Shown piece by piece: positions 52,984 to 59,674 of a stretch of DNA of 59,674 bases. Source of the stretch: CAYWFU01 sp964457585. Lineage in GTDB: Bacteria; JACRDZ01. Within the stretch, counting starts at the first letter, position 1; each line of letters starts with the position of its first letter. The translations under genes and the position numbers were made by a program. Under the pieces are notes generated by a model. It ran no database searches and had not been told where the DNA came from. It saw only the letters and a program-made list of their open reading frames with translations. Location: NCBI GenBank assembly GCA_964457585.1, contig CAYWFU010000011.1:1-59674 (forward strand), given 5' to 3'.

Positions 52984-53622
52984 CTACTTTAATTTTGGCA
53001 CATAATATTTTGTCCCCTTGCCCATCTCTTTTATTTGTCTTATTAAATCTTCAATATCAGTATGATGATGGACATAATCAACGTCATTGGTATTAATTAC
53101 CAGAAGAGGGGTCTGGGTATAATTAAAGAAAAAATTGTTATACGCCTGATTTATTTTCCAGAGATAATCTTCGGAAATATTTTTTTCAAAATTCCTTCCG
53201 CGTTTTCTTATTCTTTCCCATAATACTTCAGTGCTTGCCTGCAGATATATTACCAAATCAGGGATTGGGACTCTCTGGCATATTAAAGGATAAAAATGAT
53301 TATACATTGCAAGTTCATCCTCATCCAGATTAACCAGAGCAAAAATTTTATCTTTATCAAGAATATAGTCTGTAATAATTAAATCTTCAAATAAATCCGG
53401 CTGGATGAGCTGCTCTAATTGCTTATAGCGGCTTAATAAAAAAAACATCTGGGTCTGAAAAGCATATAGCTGCATATTTTTATAAAAATTTGCTAGAAAT
53501 GGATTATCCTCAACAACTTCAAGTACTTCTTTTGCATTAAATTTTTCACTTAAAAGGTGTACTAAAGTTGTTTTTCCAACCCCAATTGGTCCTTCGATAG
53601 CTATTAATTTATATGACTGCAT
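52984..53622 (-). CDS. Deoxynucleoside kinase (deoxyguanosine/deoxyadenosine kinase type)
   Basis: 212 residues. The P-loop AIEGPIGVGKTTLVHLL near 7-23, EVVEDNPFLANFY near 36, QTQMFFLLSRYKQ near 56, and the LID EVLWERIRKRGRNFE near 136 give the dNK/dGK family. It phosphorylates salvage deoxynucleosides. Its position next to panB and folK is found in several unrelated bacteria. No sign of damage. Confidence 0.87.
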   Translation of the reverse strand: MQSYKLIAIEGPIGVGKTTLVHLLSEKFNAKEVLEVVEDNPFLANFYKNMQLYAFQTQMFFLLSRYKQLEQLIQPDLFEDLIITDYILDKDKIFALVNLDEDELAMYNHFYPLICQRVPIPDLVIYLQASTEVLWERIRKRGRNFEKNISEDYLWKINQAYNNFFFNYTQTPLLVINTNDVDYVHHHTDIEDLIRQIKEMGKGTKYYVPKLK

Positions 53623-53649
53623 TTCTATCTCCAGGTGAAGCTCAAATCC

Positions 53650-54159
53650 CTAAATCGGAATTTGGGTGAAGATTTTAACAATACTGCTGTCTTTTGATTC
53701 TTTCAGCAAAGTCATTATAGTCTTATTATATACAGGATGCAATTTTTTTCCAGCAAATTCAGCCATAGGGATAAGTACAAATAAACGTTTATGCATTCTG
53801 ATATGAGGAATAGTAAGGTTTTTTGATTTTATAATATCGTTCCCATACATTAATATATCAACATCAATTGTACGAGGACCAAAACGTAAATTTTTTTTTC
53901 TTTTAAGAATCTTTTCTATATTTTTCGATTCTATAAGCAATTCATGCGGAGATAAGTTTGTTCTAATTTTAAGAACACAATTTATAAACCATTTTTGATT
54001 TTTAAATCCAACGGGTTCAGTTTCATAAAAAGACGATTTTTTAAGAATTTTAATCCTATTGTTTTTTGATAATAATACAATAGCCTGATTAATATTTTTT
54101 ATCCGATTTCCGAGATTAGACCCCAATCCCAGATAAACGTTTTTTTGTATTTTTTTCAT
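53650..54159 (-). CDS. folK: 6-hydroxymethyl-dihydropterin pyrophosphokinase
   Basis: 169 residues. NVYLGLGSNLGNRIKNINQA at the start, SSFYETEPVGFKNQKWFINC near 42-61 and RFGPRTIDVDILMYG near 95-109 (R-x-x-D-x-D metal site) are diagnostic. It passes pyrophosphate from ATP to the pterin in folate synthesis. Its ATG lies 44 bases before the dapL stop, an unusually long overlap in another frame, and no later start would keep the first strand and the G-S-N motif. Confidence 0.93.
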   Translation of the reverse strand: MKKIQKNVYLGLGSNLGNRIKNINQAIVLLSKNNRIKILKKSSFYETEPVGFKNQKWFINCVLKIRTNLSPHELLIESKNIEKILKRKKNLRFGPRTIDVDILMYGNDIIKSKNLTIPHIRMHKRLFVLIPMAEFAGKKLHPVYNKTIMTLLKESKDSSIVKIFTQIPI

Positions 54160-55336
54160 ATAACTTCAATTTTTTTAATCTATCAATAACCTTCATTAGA
54201 ATTTCTTTTTTCGATGTAAGACTGAATCGAATATACCCTTCTCCGAATTTACCAAAACCAGTTCCAGGCGTACAAATCAAATCCGCTTTTTTCAGCAATA
54301 AGCGTGTATACTCAATTGAAGAATATCCTTCTGGAATTTTAAGCCATATATAAAAAGTAGCTTTTGGTTTTTCTATTTCCCATCCAAGTTTTTTCAAGCT
54401 ATCTACAAATATATCACGGCGTTCTTTATAAATTGCGATATTTTTATCAAGAACTTCCTGTTTTAAATTTAATGCTGTAATCCCGGCATATTGAACTGCC
54501 TGAAAAATACCGGAATCAATATTTGTTTTAACTTTACCTAATAAAGCAATCGCATCCTTATTGCCCACAGCGAATCCAATGCGCCATCCTGTCATATTAT
54601 AAGTTTTTGAAAGTGAATGAAATTCTATACCTGTTTCTTTCGCTCCGTCTATCTGTAAAAAGCTTATTGGTTTATATCCATCATAAGCTAATTCAGAATA
54701 TGCTGCATCATGACAAATAAGTATTTTATTTTTATTGCCAAAATCCACTAAATTTTTATAGAATTTTTCATCTGCAACAGCGCTGGTTGGATTATTTGGA
54801 TAATTAACAAACATCAATTTGGCTTTTTTTAAAGCATCTTTATCTATATCCTCAAAAATTGGCAAAAAATTATTTTTCTTTAATAGAGGTAAAATATATG
54901 GTGTACCGCCTGCCAGAATAGTACTTGCTTGATAAACCGGATATCCGGGATCAGGTACCAATACAACATCGCCTGAATTCACAAAAGCCAGAGGAATATG
55001 AGCAATACCTTCTTTTGAACCAATAAGAGGTAATACTTCTTTATCTGGATCTAATGTTACTCCGAATCTTCTCCCGTACCATTCTGCAATTGCTATGCGT
55101 AATATTTTCATACCGCTGTATGATGGATATCGATGATTAGAAGAATCTTTAGCTGCGCGATACAGGCTTTCAACTATTTCAGAAGGTGTTGGAATATCAG
55201 GATCTCCAATTCCCAGATCAATAATATCTCTGCCTTCATTAATTGCTTTATTTTTCATACTATCAATTTCTGCAAAAAGATAAGTCGGTAATTTTTTTAT
55301 TCTTTCTGCTGGTTCAAAATAATTTTTCTCCATCAA
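54116..55336 (-). CDS. dapL: LL-diaminopimelate aminotransferase
   Basis: 406 residues of fold-type I PLP aminotransferases. FEPAERIKKLPTYLFAEID near the start, IDLGIGDPDIPTPSEIVESL near 39, MFVNYPNNPTSAVAD near 165 and SLSKTYNMTGWRIGFAVGN near 233 (PLP lysine) fit the MTH52/DapL type. It converts tetrahydrodipicolinate straight to LL-diaminopimelate, bypassing succinylase or acetylase steps. Its place between dapB and folK and the absence of dapD/dapE here support this route. Confidence 0.9.
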   Translation of the reverse strand: MMEKNYFEPAERIKKLPTYLFAEIDSMKNKAINEGRDIIDLGIGDPDIPTPSEIVESLYRAAKDSSNHRYPSYSGMKILRIAIAEWYGRRFGVTLDPDKEVLPLIGSKEGIAHIPLAFVNSGDVVLVPDPGYPVYQASTILAGGTPYILPLLKKNNFLPIFEDIDKDALKKAKLMFVNYPNNPTSAVADEKFYKNLVDFGNKNKILICHDAAYSELAYDGYKPISFLQIDGAKETGIEFHSLSKTYNMTGWRIGFAVGNKDAIALLGKVKTNIDSGIFQAVQYAGITALNLKQEVLDKNIAIYKERRDIFVDSLKKLGWEIEKPKATFYIWLKIPEGYSSIEYTRLLLKKADLICTPGTGFGKFGEGYIRFSLTSKKEILMKVIDRLKKLKLYEKNTKKRLSGIGV

Positions 55337-55351
55337 ACCTCCTGTTTTAAA

Positions 55352-56152
55352 TTATAAACCTAAGACATCCTGCATATCAAAAATACCTTTTTCTTTATTG
55401 ATAATAAATTTAATAGCTCTTACAGCTCCCTGAGCAAATGTATCACGATTTTGAGCTCGGTGTATAATTTCCAGCCTTTCACCTATTCCGCCAAAAATTA
55501 TTGTATGATCACCAACTATATCTCCAGCGCGTACAGCATGGATACCTATTTCATTATGTGCCCGCTGTCCTACAAGTCCTTTTCTGCCATAGACACCAAT
55601 TTGATCAATGTCTTCATTTTTTGCTTTTGCAATAATTTCTGCTATTTTTACAGCAGTTCCGCTCGGAGCATCTTTTTTTAGATTATGATGAGCTTCGATA
55701 ATTTCAATATCATAGGTTTCACCTAAAACAGCTGTAACATCTTTAACTAATTTAAAAAGTAAATTAACTCCAACGCTCATATTTGGAGAAAGAACTATAG
55801 GAATATCTTTTGCATAATTCTTAATAGTATTTTTTTCTTCATCTTTAAACCCGGTTGTCCCTATTACTATCTTTTTGTTATAATTTTTTACAATCTCCAG
55901 ATGTTTTAAAGTAACATCAGGATGGACAAATTCAATCACTACATCAGCTTTATCTATTAGTCCCTCAAGATTATCTTCAATAAGTATTTTAAACTTATCA
56001 AGCCCCATTACTTCATTTACTTTTTTTCCAATATTGGGATGTACTTTGGTCTCAATAGCTCCAACCAGAGCCATATCTGGTTCTTCTGCCAAACATTTGA
56101 TTATTGCTCTTCCCATTCTACCGCAGCATCCGGTTACAATAGTTTTAATCAT
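55352..56152 (-). CDS. dapB: 4-hydroxy-tetrahydrodipicolinate reductase
   Basis: 266 residues. The NAD(P) site VTGCCGRMGRAIIKCLAE is at the N-terminus, VVIEFVHPDVTLKHL near 71 and IGTTGFKDEEKN near 96 follow, and the substrate motif EAHHNLKKDAPSGTA near 152-166 has the catalytic His and Lys. GERLEIIHRAQNRDTFAQGA is near the end. Second gene of the dap run, 28 bases after dapA. Confidence 0.96.
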   Translation of the reverse strand: MIKTIVTGCCGRMGRAIIKCLAEEPDMALVGAIETKVHPNIGKKVNEVMGLDKFKILIEDNLEGLIDKADVVIEFVHPDVTLKHLEIVKNYNKKIVIGTTGFKDEEKNTIKNYAKDIPIVLSPNMSVGVNLLFKLVKDVTAVLGETYDIEIIEAHHNLKKDAPSGTAVKIAEIIAKAKNEDIDQIGVYGRKGLVGQRAHNEIGIHAVRAGDIVGDHTIIFGGIGERLEIIHRAQNRDTFAQGAVRAIKFIINKEKGIFDMQDVLGL

Positions 56153-56180
56153 GGTTTTCTCCCTTAGTATATACTGGGTA

Positions 56181-57053
56181 TTATATTAACTTCATCTTTA
56201 CTAATTCTTCTTTTAATTTATTCTTATTTTCATTTAACATACTGCAAAGCGGTAACCTGAATTCTTCTTTTATTTTTCCCATCAAAGCTAAAGCAGTTTT
56301 TACCGGTATCGGATTTGTCTCAATAAAAAGCAATGAAATTAAAGAAAATATTTTATAATGTATTTCCTGAGCTTTTGCAAGATTCCCATTATTAAATTCC
56401 TTTATTAAATCAGACATATCTTTTGGAACCACATTTGCCACAACTGAAATTACACCTTCTCCGCCAATTGAAAGAAATGGCAATACTGTATAATCATCTC
56501 CAGAAAGTAAAGTGATTTTATTGCCGCATCGCAGTTTAATTTCACTGCATTGTTTTAAATCACCTGTTGCTTCTTTTACTGCTACAATATTTGAAATACT
56601 GGATAATTTTTCAACAGTAGCGGGCAAAAGATTCACTCCTGTACGTGAAGGAACATTATACAAAACAATTGGGATATCAACTTCATTTGCAATTTTTTCA
56701 AAATGTTTTATCAATCCCTGTTGAGTAGGTTTATTATAATATGGAGTAATTAATAATGCTCCATTTGCCCCTGCTTTTTTAGCATATTTCGTAAGTTCCA
56801 GTGCTTCCATTGTATTATTAGAGCCTGCACCTGCTATTACCGGAATCTTTTTATTTACTGTTTCTACTGTGATATCTATCACACGTTTATGTTCTTCATA
56901 TGATAAAGTAGCAGACTCTCCTGTTGTTCCACATGGTACAATTCCTTGAGTTCCATTTTCTAAATGAAATTTTATCAAATTTCTTAAAGCATTTTCATCC
57001 ACTTTCCCATCATTAAAAGGTGTTACAATTGCAACTATTGCCCCCTTAAACAT
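56181..57053 (-). CDS. dapA: 4-hydroxy-tetrahydrodipicolinate synthase
   Basis: 290 residues, a class I aldolase barrel. GAIVAIVTPFNDGKVDENAL at the start, IVPCGTTGESATLSYEEH near 37, LLITPYYNKPTQQG near 100, LYNVPSRTGVNL near 131 (catalytic Tyr) and IVAVKEATGDLKQC near 156 (Schiff-base Lys) are all present. First step of the lysine/diaminopimelate branch. It opens a seven-gene operon (dapA, dapB, dapL, folK, dNK, panB, pyrF) with AGGAGG before the ATG and a clear promoter. Confidence 0.97.
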   Translation of the reverse strand: MFKGAIVAIVTPFNDGKVDENALRNLIKFHLENGTQGIVPCGTTGESATLSYEEHKRVIDITVETVNKKIPVIAGAGSNNTMEALELTKYAKKAGANGALLITPYYNKPTQQGLIKHFEKIANEVDIPIVLYNVPSRTGVNLLPATVEKLSSISNIVAVKEATGDLKQCSEIKLRCGNKITLLSGDDYTVLPFLSIGGEGVISVVANVVPKDMSDLIKEFNNGNLAKAQEIHYKIFSLISLLFIETNPIPVKTALALMGKIKEEFRLPLCSMLNENKNKLKEELVKMKLI

Positions 57054-57085
57054 GATAATAACCTCCTGAATTATTTAAAATATCT

Positions 57086-57114
57086 ATTTTAACTTCCTAT
57101 AATGTTATTGTCAA
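57086..57114 (-). promoter_or_regulatory. Sigma-70 promoter of the dapA operon
   Basis: On the minus strand TTGACA (57114-57109), 17 bases, TAAAAT (57091-57086). The ATG is 33 bases beyond. Confidence 0.75.
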
Positions 57115-57242
57115 TTCGTATAATTTGTATAACAAAATTCCTTTGACTTTAAAATTTAAATAAAGTAAAATTAATGAAAAATCAAAAGATTAAATCCGGA
57201 CAATTGTTCATTTCTGTCTCTGTCTTTCAAAGGAGAATTATA

Positions 57243-57380
57243 ATGGATATAAAAACAACAAAGCGTTTTATTTTATTTGTCCCAATTATTTTAACAATAT
57301 TAATCCTATTTATTTCTTATTTCGATCGTTTAACTGCTGATCGTTCACCTAATGAAGAAGAGGTACTTGGTTTACATTAA
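57243..57380 (+). CDS. Small single-pass membrane protein
   Basis: 45 residues from the ATG at 57243, with AAAGGAG 7 bases ahead. KTTKRFILFVPIILTILILF is a strong membrane helix with basic residues before it and an acidic tail (DRSPNEEEVL), so inside-N, outside-C is expected. I do not recognise the family. It runs towards mglA and overlaps its 3' end by 9 bases. The upstream in-frame start at 57174 lacks a good ribosome-binding site. Coding status rests on the ribosome-binding site and the helix. Confidence 0.55.
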   Translation: MDIKTTKRFILFVPIILTILILFISYFDRLTADRSPNEEEVLGLH

Positions 57381-57950
57381 TTTCACTAATACAAATTTTG
57401 CAATATATTTTAAAGTATCAAAAACTCCAATCCCGCTTAAAGCTACTGCTTCAAAATGTTTTACATTATCTGGATTTAAATCATAATTTAATTGTTCAAC
57501 TGTTAAAATATTTTTCAAATCCCGTTTATTATATTGTAAGATATAAGGAATTTCATTTAAATTATATCCCTGATCTTTTAAATTCTCATGCATATTCGTA
57601 AGACTGTCTATATTTGCCTCTCGTTGCTGTACTTGTGAATCAGCCACAAAGATAATTCCATCTACTCCGCGTAAAATCAATTTACGGCTGGCATTATAAA
57701 AAACCTGCCCCGGGACAGTATAAAGATGAAAACGAGTTTTGTAACCTTTTATTTCACCCAGATCAATAGGTAGAAAATCAAAAAATAGTGTACGTTCACT
57801 TTCTGTAGTAAGAGAAATCATTTTCCCTTTATGGTCGGAATGAACTTTATTATAAATATAAATCAAATTCGTGGTTTTGCCGCCTAATCCAGGCCCATAA
57901 TAAACAAGCTTAAGATTTATTTCTCTGGATGAATAGTTAATAAAAGACAT
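57372..57950 (-). CDS. mglA: MglA-like small Ras-type GTPase
   Basis: 192 residues. The P-loop VYYGPGLGGKTTNLIYIYNK near 16-35 is the MglA form, in which P-G-x-G-G-K-T replaces the Ras pattern; TVPGQVFYNASRKLILRGVD near 93-112 is the G3/switch II region, and YILQYNKRDLKN near 136 is the N-K-x-D motif. In Myxococcus MglA sets cell polarity; elsewhere it is paired with a Roadblock protein as GAP. Here the Roadblock gene lies 29 bases upstream on the same strand. Confidence 0.92.
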   Translation of the reverse strand: MSFINYSSREINLKLVYYGPGLGGKTTNLIYIYNKVHSDHKGKMISLTTESERTLFFDFLPIDLGEIKGYKTRFHLYTVPGQVFYNASRKLILRGVDGIIFVADSQVQQREANIDSLTNMHENLKDQGYNLNEIPYILQYNKRDLKNILTVEQLNYDLNPDNVKHFEAVALSGIGVFDTLKYIAKFVLVKLM

Positions 57951-57979
57951 TATACTTTGAATTACTCCTTAATTATGTG

Positions 57980-58639
57980 CTAATCCATAAATAAATTATC
58001 AATTTTTTCTGATGCTTTTTTCTGAAAATCATCATCAAATTTACTGCCTGGTTGAGATGTTTTTTGTTCTGGCTCATGATGTGTTTCAGATTTAGGAGGA
58101 GCGGGCGCAGCAGATGTTGCAGCTGCTGTAATATTTTCTTGTGTGGTTTTTTGAGGATGAGAAGAAACCTGATCGCTTTTTATCCGATTATCACTTTCAG
58201 CTTTGCTTGCCATTGTTTTCATTTCTTTTTCTTTTTTTACTTTATCAAAAATACGCTTAAAAATTTCAGATAAAACGGCAATAGCATTTTTTACTCTTAA
58301 TCTTATTAATCCAAGTGAGGTTTTATCATCAAATATAACAACCAATATAACTCTGGCCTCTACTACAGAAATATGCATATTATCTTTTTCTCCCTGATGA
58401 AAAAGAAGAGAAAATTCATTTTCTCCCATCAATTGAGCTAATGCATTAGTAGCAGCAAAATTACCAGCAGTAAGACTTGCTAATGAAACAGTATCAAAAT
58501 GAGCAGTATCCCCGATACTTGTAATTAACTGGCCGCTTTTATCAACCAAAAAAATACACTTCGATTTTGAACCCATAAGCAGATTATTTAAACAATCGTT
58601 AATCTCTTTAAATTCCTTTTCGTACAATACCATGGACAT
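57980..58639 (-). CDS. Roadblock/LC7-domain protein, MglB-like
   Basis: 219 residues from the ATG at 58639, chosen because AGGAGG stands 7 bases ahead. Residues about 5-125 are a Roadblock fold: INDCLNNLLMGSKSKCIFLV, then GQLITSIGDTAHFDTVSLAS and LTAGNFAATNALAQLMGENE. A long Ala/Pro/Ser-rich linker follows and the chain ends in a short helix (KFDDDFQKKASEKIDNLFMD) that recurs, from memory, in other long Roadblock proteins. It is expected to act with MglA encoded next, probably as activator. Confidence 0.85.
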   Translation of the reverse strand: MSMVLYEKEFKEINDCLNNLLMGSKSKCIFLVDKSGQLITSIGDTAHFDTVSLASLTAGNFAATNALAQLMGENEFSLLFHQGEKDNMHISVVEARVILVVIFDDKTSLGLIRLRVKNAIAVLSEIFKRIFDKVKKEKEMKTMASKAESDNRIKSDQVSSHPQKTTQENITAAATSAAPAPPKSETHHEPEQKTSQPGSKFDDDFQKKASEKIDNLFMD

Positions 58640-58673
58640 GATTAGTCCTCCTAATAAGGGCAATGCTTGTTCT

Positions 58674-59600
58674 TTATGCTGTCTGCCTTTTCAATAACAT
58701 CTCCCATTTTTTATCTGTATATACCTGCAATTCTTCTATTATATGTTTATTAGCTTCTTTCCCCAGATGAGAAAATCTACCCTGTAATTTCAGCCATTCT
58801 GCTACAGGTTTTTTTTCTTTTGGAATATAATTAACTTTAAAAACACCATTTTCCACTTCATATAACGGCCAGAAGCAGGTTTCTACTGCTAATCTAGCCA
58901 TTTCTATAGACATGCTTGCATCATGCCGCCAGCCGCGCGGACATGGAGAAATTACATTTATAAAAGCAGGGCCATCCACTTTAAAAGCTTTTTCCGCTTT
59001 TTGTATTAAATCCCGCCAATTATGCGGAGAAGCTTGCGCTACATATGGAATATCATGAGCAATCATACAGGCTGTTAAATCCTTGCGGTATTCCCGTTTG
59101 CCGGGAATTACTTTTCCTGCCGGAGTTGTTGTTGTATCTGCACCATAAGGAGTGGCGCTTGAACGCTGAATACCTGTATTCATATATGCCTGGTTATCAT
59201 AACATACATATACCATATTATGACCGCGTTCCATTGCTCCAGAAAGAGATTGAAACCCAATATCATAAGTTCCACCGTCTCCTCCCATTGCAAGAAATTT
59301 AAATTTTTTATCAGTTTTCCCTTTTTTCAAAAGACTATAATAAGCTCTTTCCGCTCCGCTTATTGTAGCAGCAGAATTTTCAAAAGCATTATGTATAAAA
59401 GCACATTTCCATGCAGTATAAGGATATATTGTAGTTGAAACTTCCAGACACCCTGTTGCGCATCCAACAACAACATTAGTATCAGGTTCAAGTCCCATTA
59501 AGATTTGTCTTGCAACGATTGATGCACCACAACCAGGACAAAGTCTGTGTCCATTAGTTATAAACTCTTCTTTTGTAGTCAGTTCTTTCAAAGTCACCAT
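58674..59600 (-). CDS. porB: Pyruvate:ferredoxin oxidoreductase beta subunit
   Basis: 308 residues. GHRLCPGCGASIVARQIL near 17-34 and CATGCLEVSTTIYPYTAWK near 47 hold cluster cysteines. GDGGTYDIGFQSLSGAMERG near 110 and VYVCYDNQAYMNTGIQRSSA near 133 form the thiamine-diphosphate/Mg site. A late cysteine is in ISPCPRGWRHD near 220. With the alpha subunit encoded just upstream it oxidises pyruvate to acetyl-CoA and reduces ferredoxin, so the host is anaerobic. The Roadblock gene follows after 34 bases. Confidence 0.95.
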   Translation of the reverse strand: MVTLKELTTKEEFITNGHRLCPGCGASIVARQILMGLEPDTNVVVGCATGCLEVSTTIYPYTAWKCAFIHNAFENSAATISGAERAYYSLLKKGKTDKKFKFLAMGGDGGTYDIGFQSLSGAMERGHNMVYVCYDNQAYMNTGIQRSSATPYGADTTTTPAGKVIPGKREYRKDLTACMIAHDIPYVAQASPHNWRDLIQKAEKAFKVDGPAFINVISPCPRGWRHDASMSIEMARLAVETCFWPLYEVENGVFKVNYIPKEKKPVAEWLKLQGRFSHLGKEANKHIIEELQVYTDKKWEMLLKRQTA

Positions 59601-59618
59601 TTTATCTCCTATTACTCC

Positions 59619-59674
59619 CTATTCTCTTACTCCAAGATAAGAAATCATTTTCTTTATTTTCCCTGTCTCGGAAA
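59619..59674 (-). CDS. porA: Pyruvate:ferredoxin oxidoreductase alpha subunit, C-terminal end (partial)
   Basis: The last 18 codons before the window edge read SETGKIKKMISYLGVRE and stop at 59619, 18 bases before porB. Position and the basic, short final helix fit the C-terminus of the alpha subunit that normally precedes porB. Confidence 0.6.
   Translation of the reverse strand, partial: SETGKIKKMISYLGVRE

Overview
This is an AT-rich stretch of a bacterial chromosome, apparently from an uncultivated, strictly anaerobic, diderm lineage. The envelope clues are lipoprotein signal peptides with lipobox cysteines, a glycosyltransferase-9 (heptosyltransferase type) protein and the C-terminus of an outer-membrane barrel. 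The anaerobic clues are pyruvate:ferredoxin oxidoreductase subunits and three B12-binding radical SAM enzymes. Lysine/diaminopimelate is made by the DapL aminotransferase route. I cannot name the phylum from sequence alone; the mix would fit one of the candidate phyla known mainly from groundwater metagenomes.

Layout. 1-3.4 kb: a decayed defence island on the minus strand (half-size hsdS, a SIR2-like gene cut by a GC-rich double hairpin, a DUF559 endonuclease framed by G-rich repeats, an hsdM reduced by deletions). 3.4-7.3 kb: tRNA-Val, thrS, an LsrF-like aldolase and a zinc alcohol dehydrogenase in one minus-strand run. 7.4-11.1 kb: two B12-binding radical SAM genes and a polyprenol-phosphate-mannose-synthase-like glycosyltransferase. 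11.1-21 kb: accessory genes, including an ATPase remnant, exported proteins, a double Tudor-like membrane protein, a PKD/beta-helix lipoprotein, a class I aldolase with a partial copy of its 5' end fused to a TIR domain, and a type II restriction-modification locus rich in methyltransferase debris. 21.1-24.8 kb: glycosyltransferase, radical SAM and GT9 genes overlapping by 4 bases. 24.9-27.9 kb: palindromic repeats, an MntA/HepT toxin-antitoxin pair, a two-gene membrane/TPR operon sharing an unusual motif, and a SWIB protein.

27.9-37.7 kb is one gene for a 3274-residue lipoprotein with 18 SbsA-like Ig domains and 28 RCC1 repeats arranged as four complete seven-bladed propellers. 37.8-42.3 kb is a gene graveyard (PKD fragment, vapBC, GH114, barrel C-terminus, STAND/BTAD regulator) full of short dispersed repeats.

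42.3-59.7 kb is orderly housekeeping sequence: two redoxin-fold/TPR proteins lacking catalytic cysteines followed by thrC; a Gld-type ABC exporter with a DUF4340 protein; a dapA-dapB-dapL-folK-dNK-panB-pyrF operon with a clear promoter; a small membrane protein; and a porA-porB-Roadblock-MglA run.

The items most worth following are the aldolase-TIR chimera with its A7 frameshift, the four-propeller giant lipoprotein, the DUF559/G-rich-repeat unit in which a repeat supplies the endonuclease ribosome-binding site, a family of mini-elements with visible target duplications or covarying hairpins, and the QSPA-motif membrane/TPR pair.
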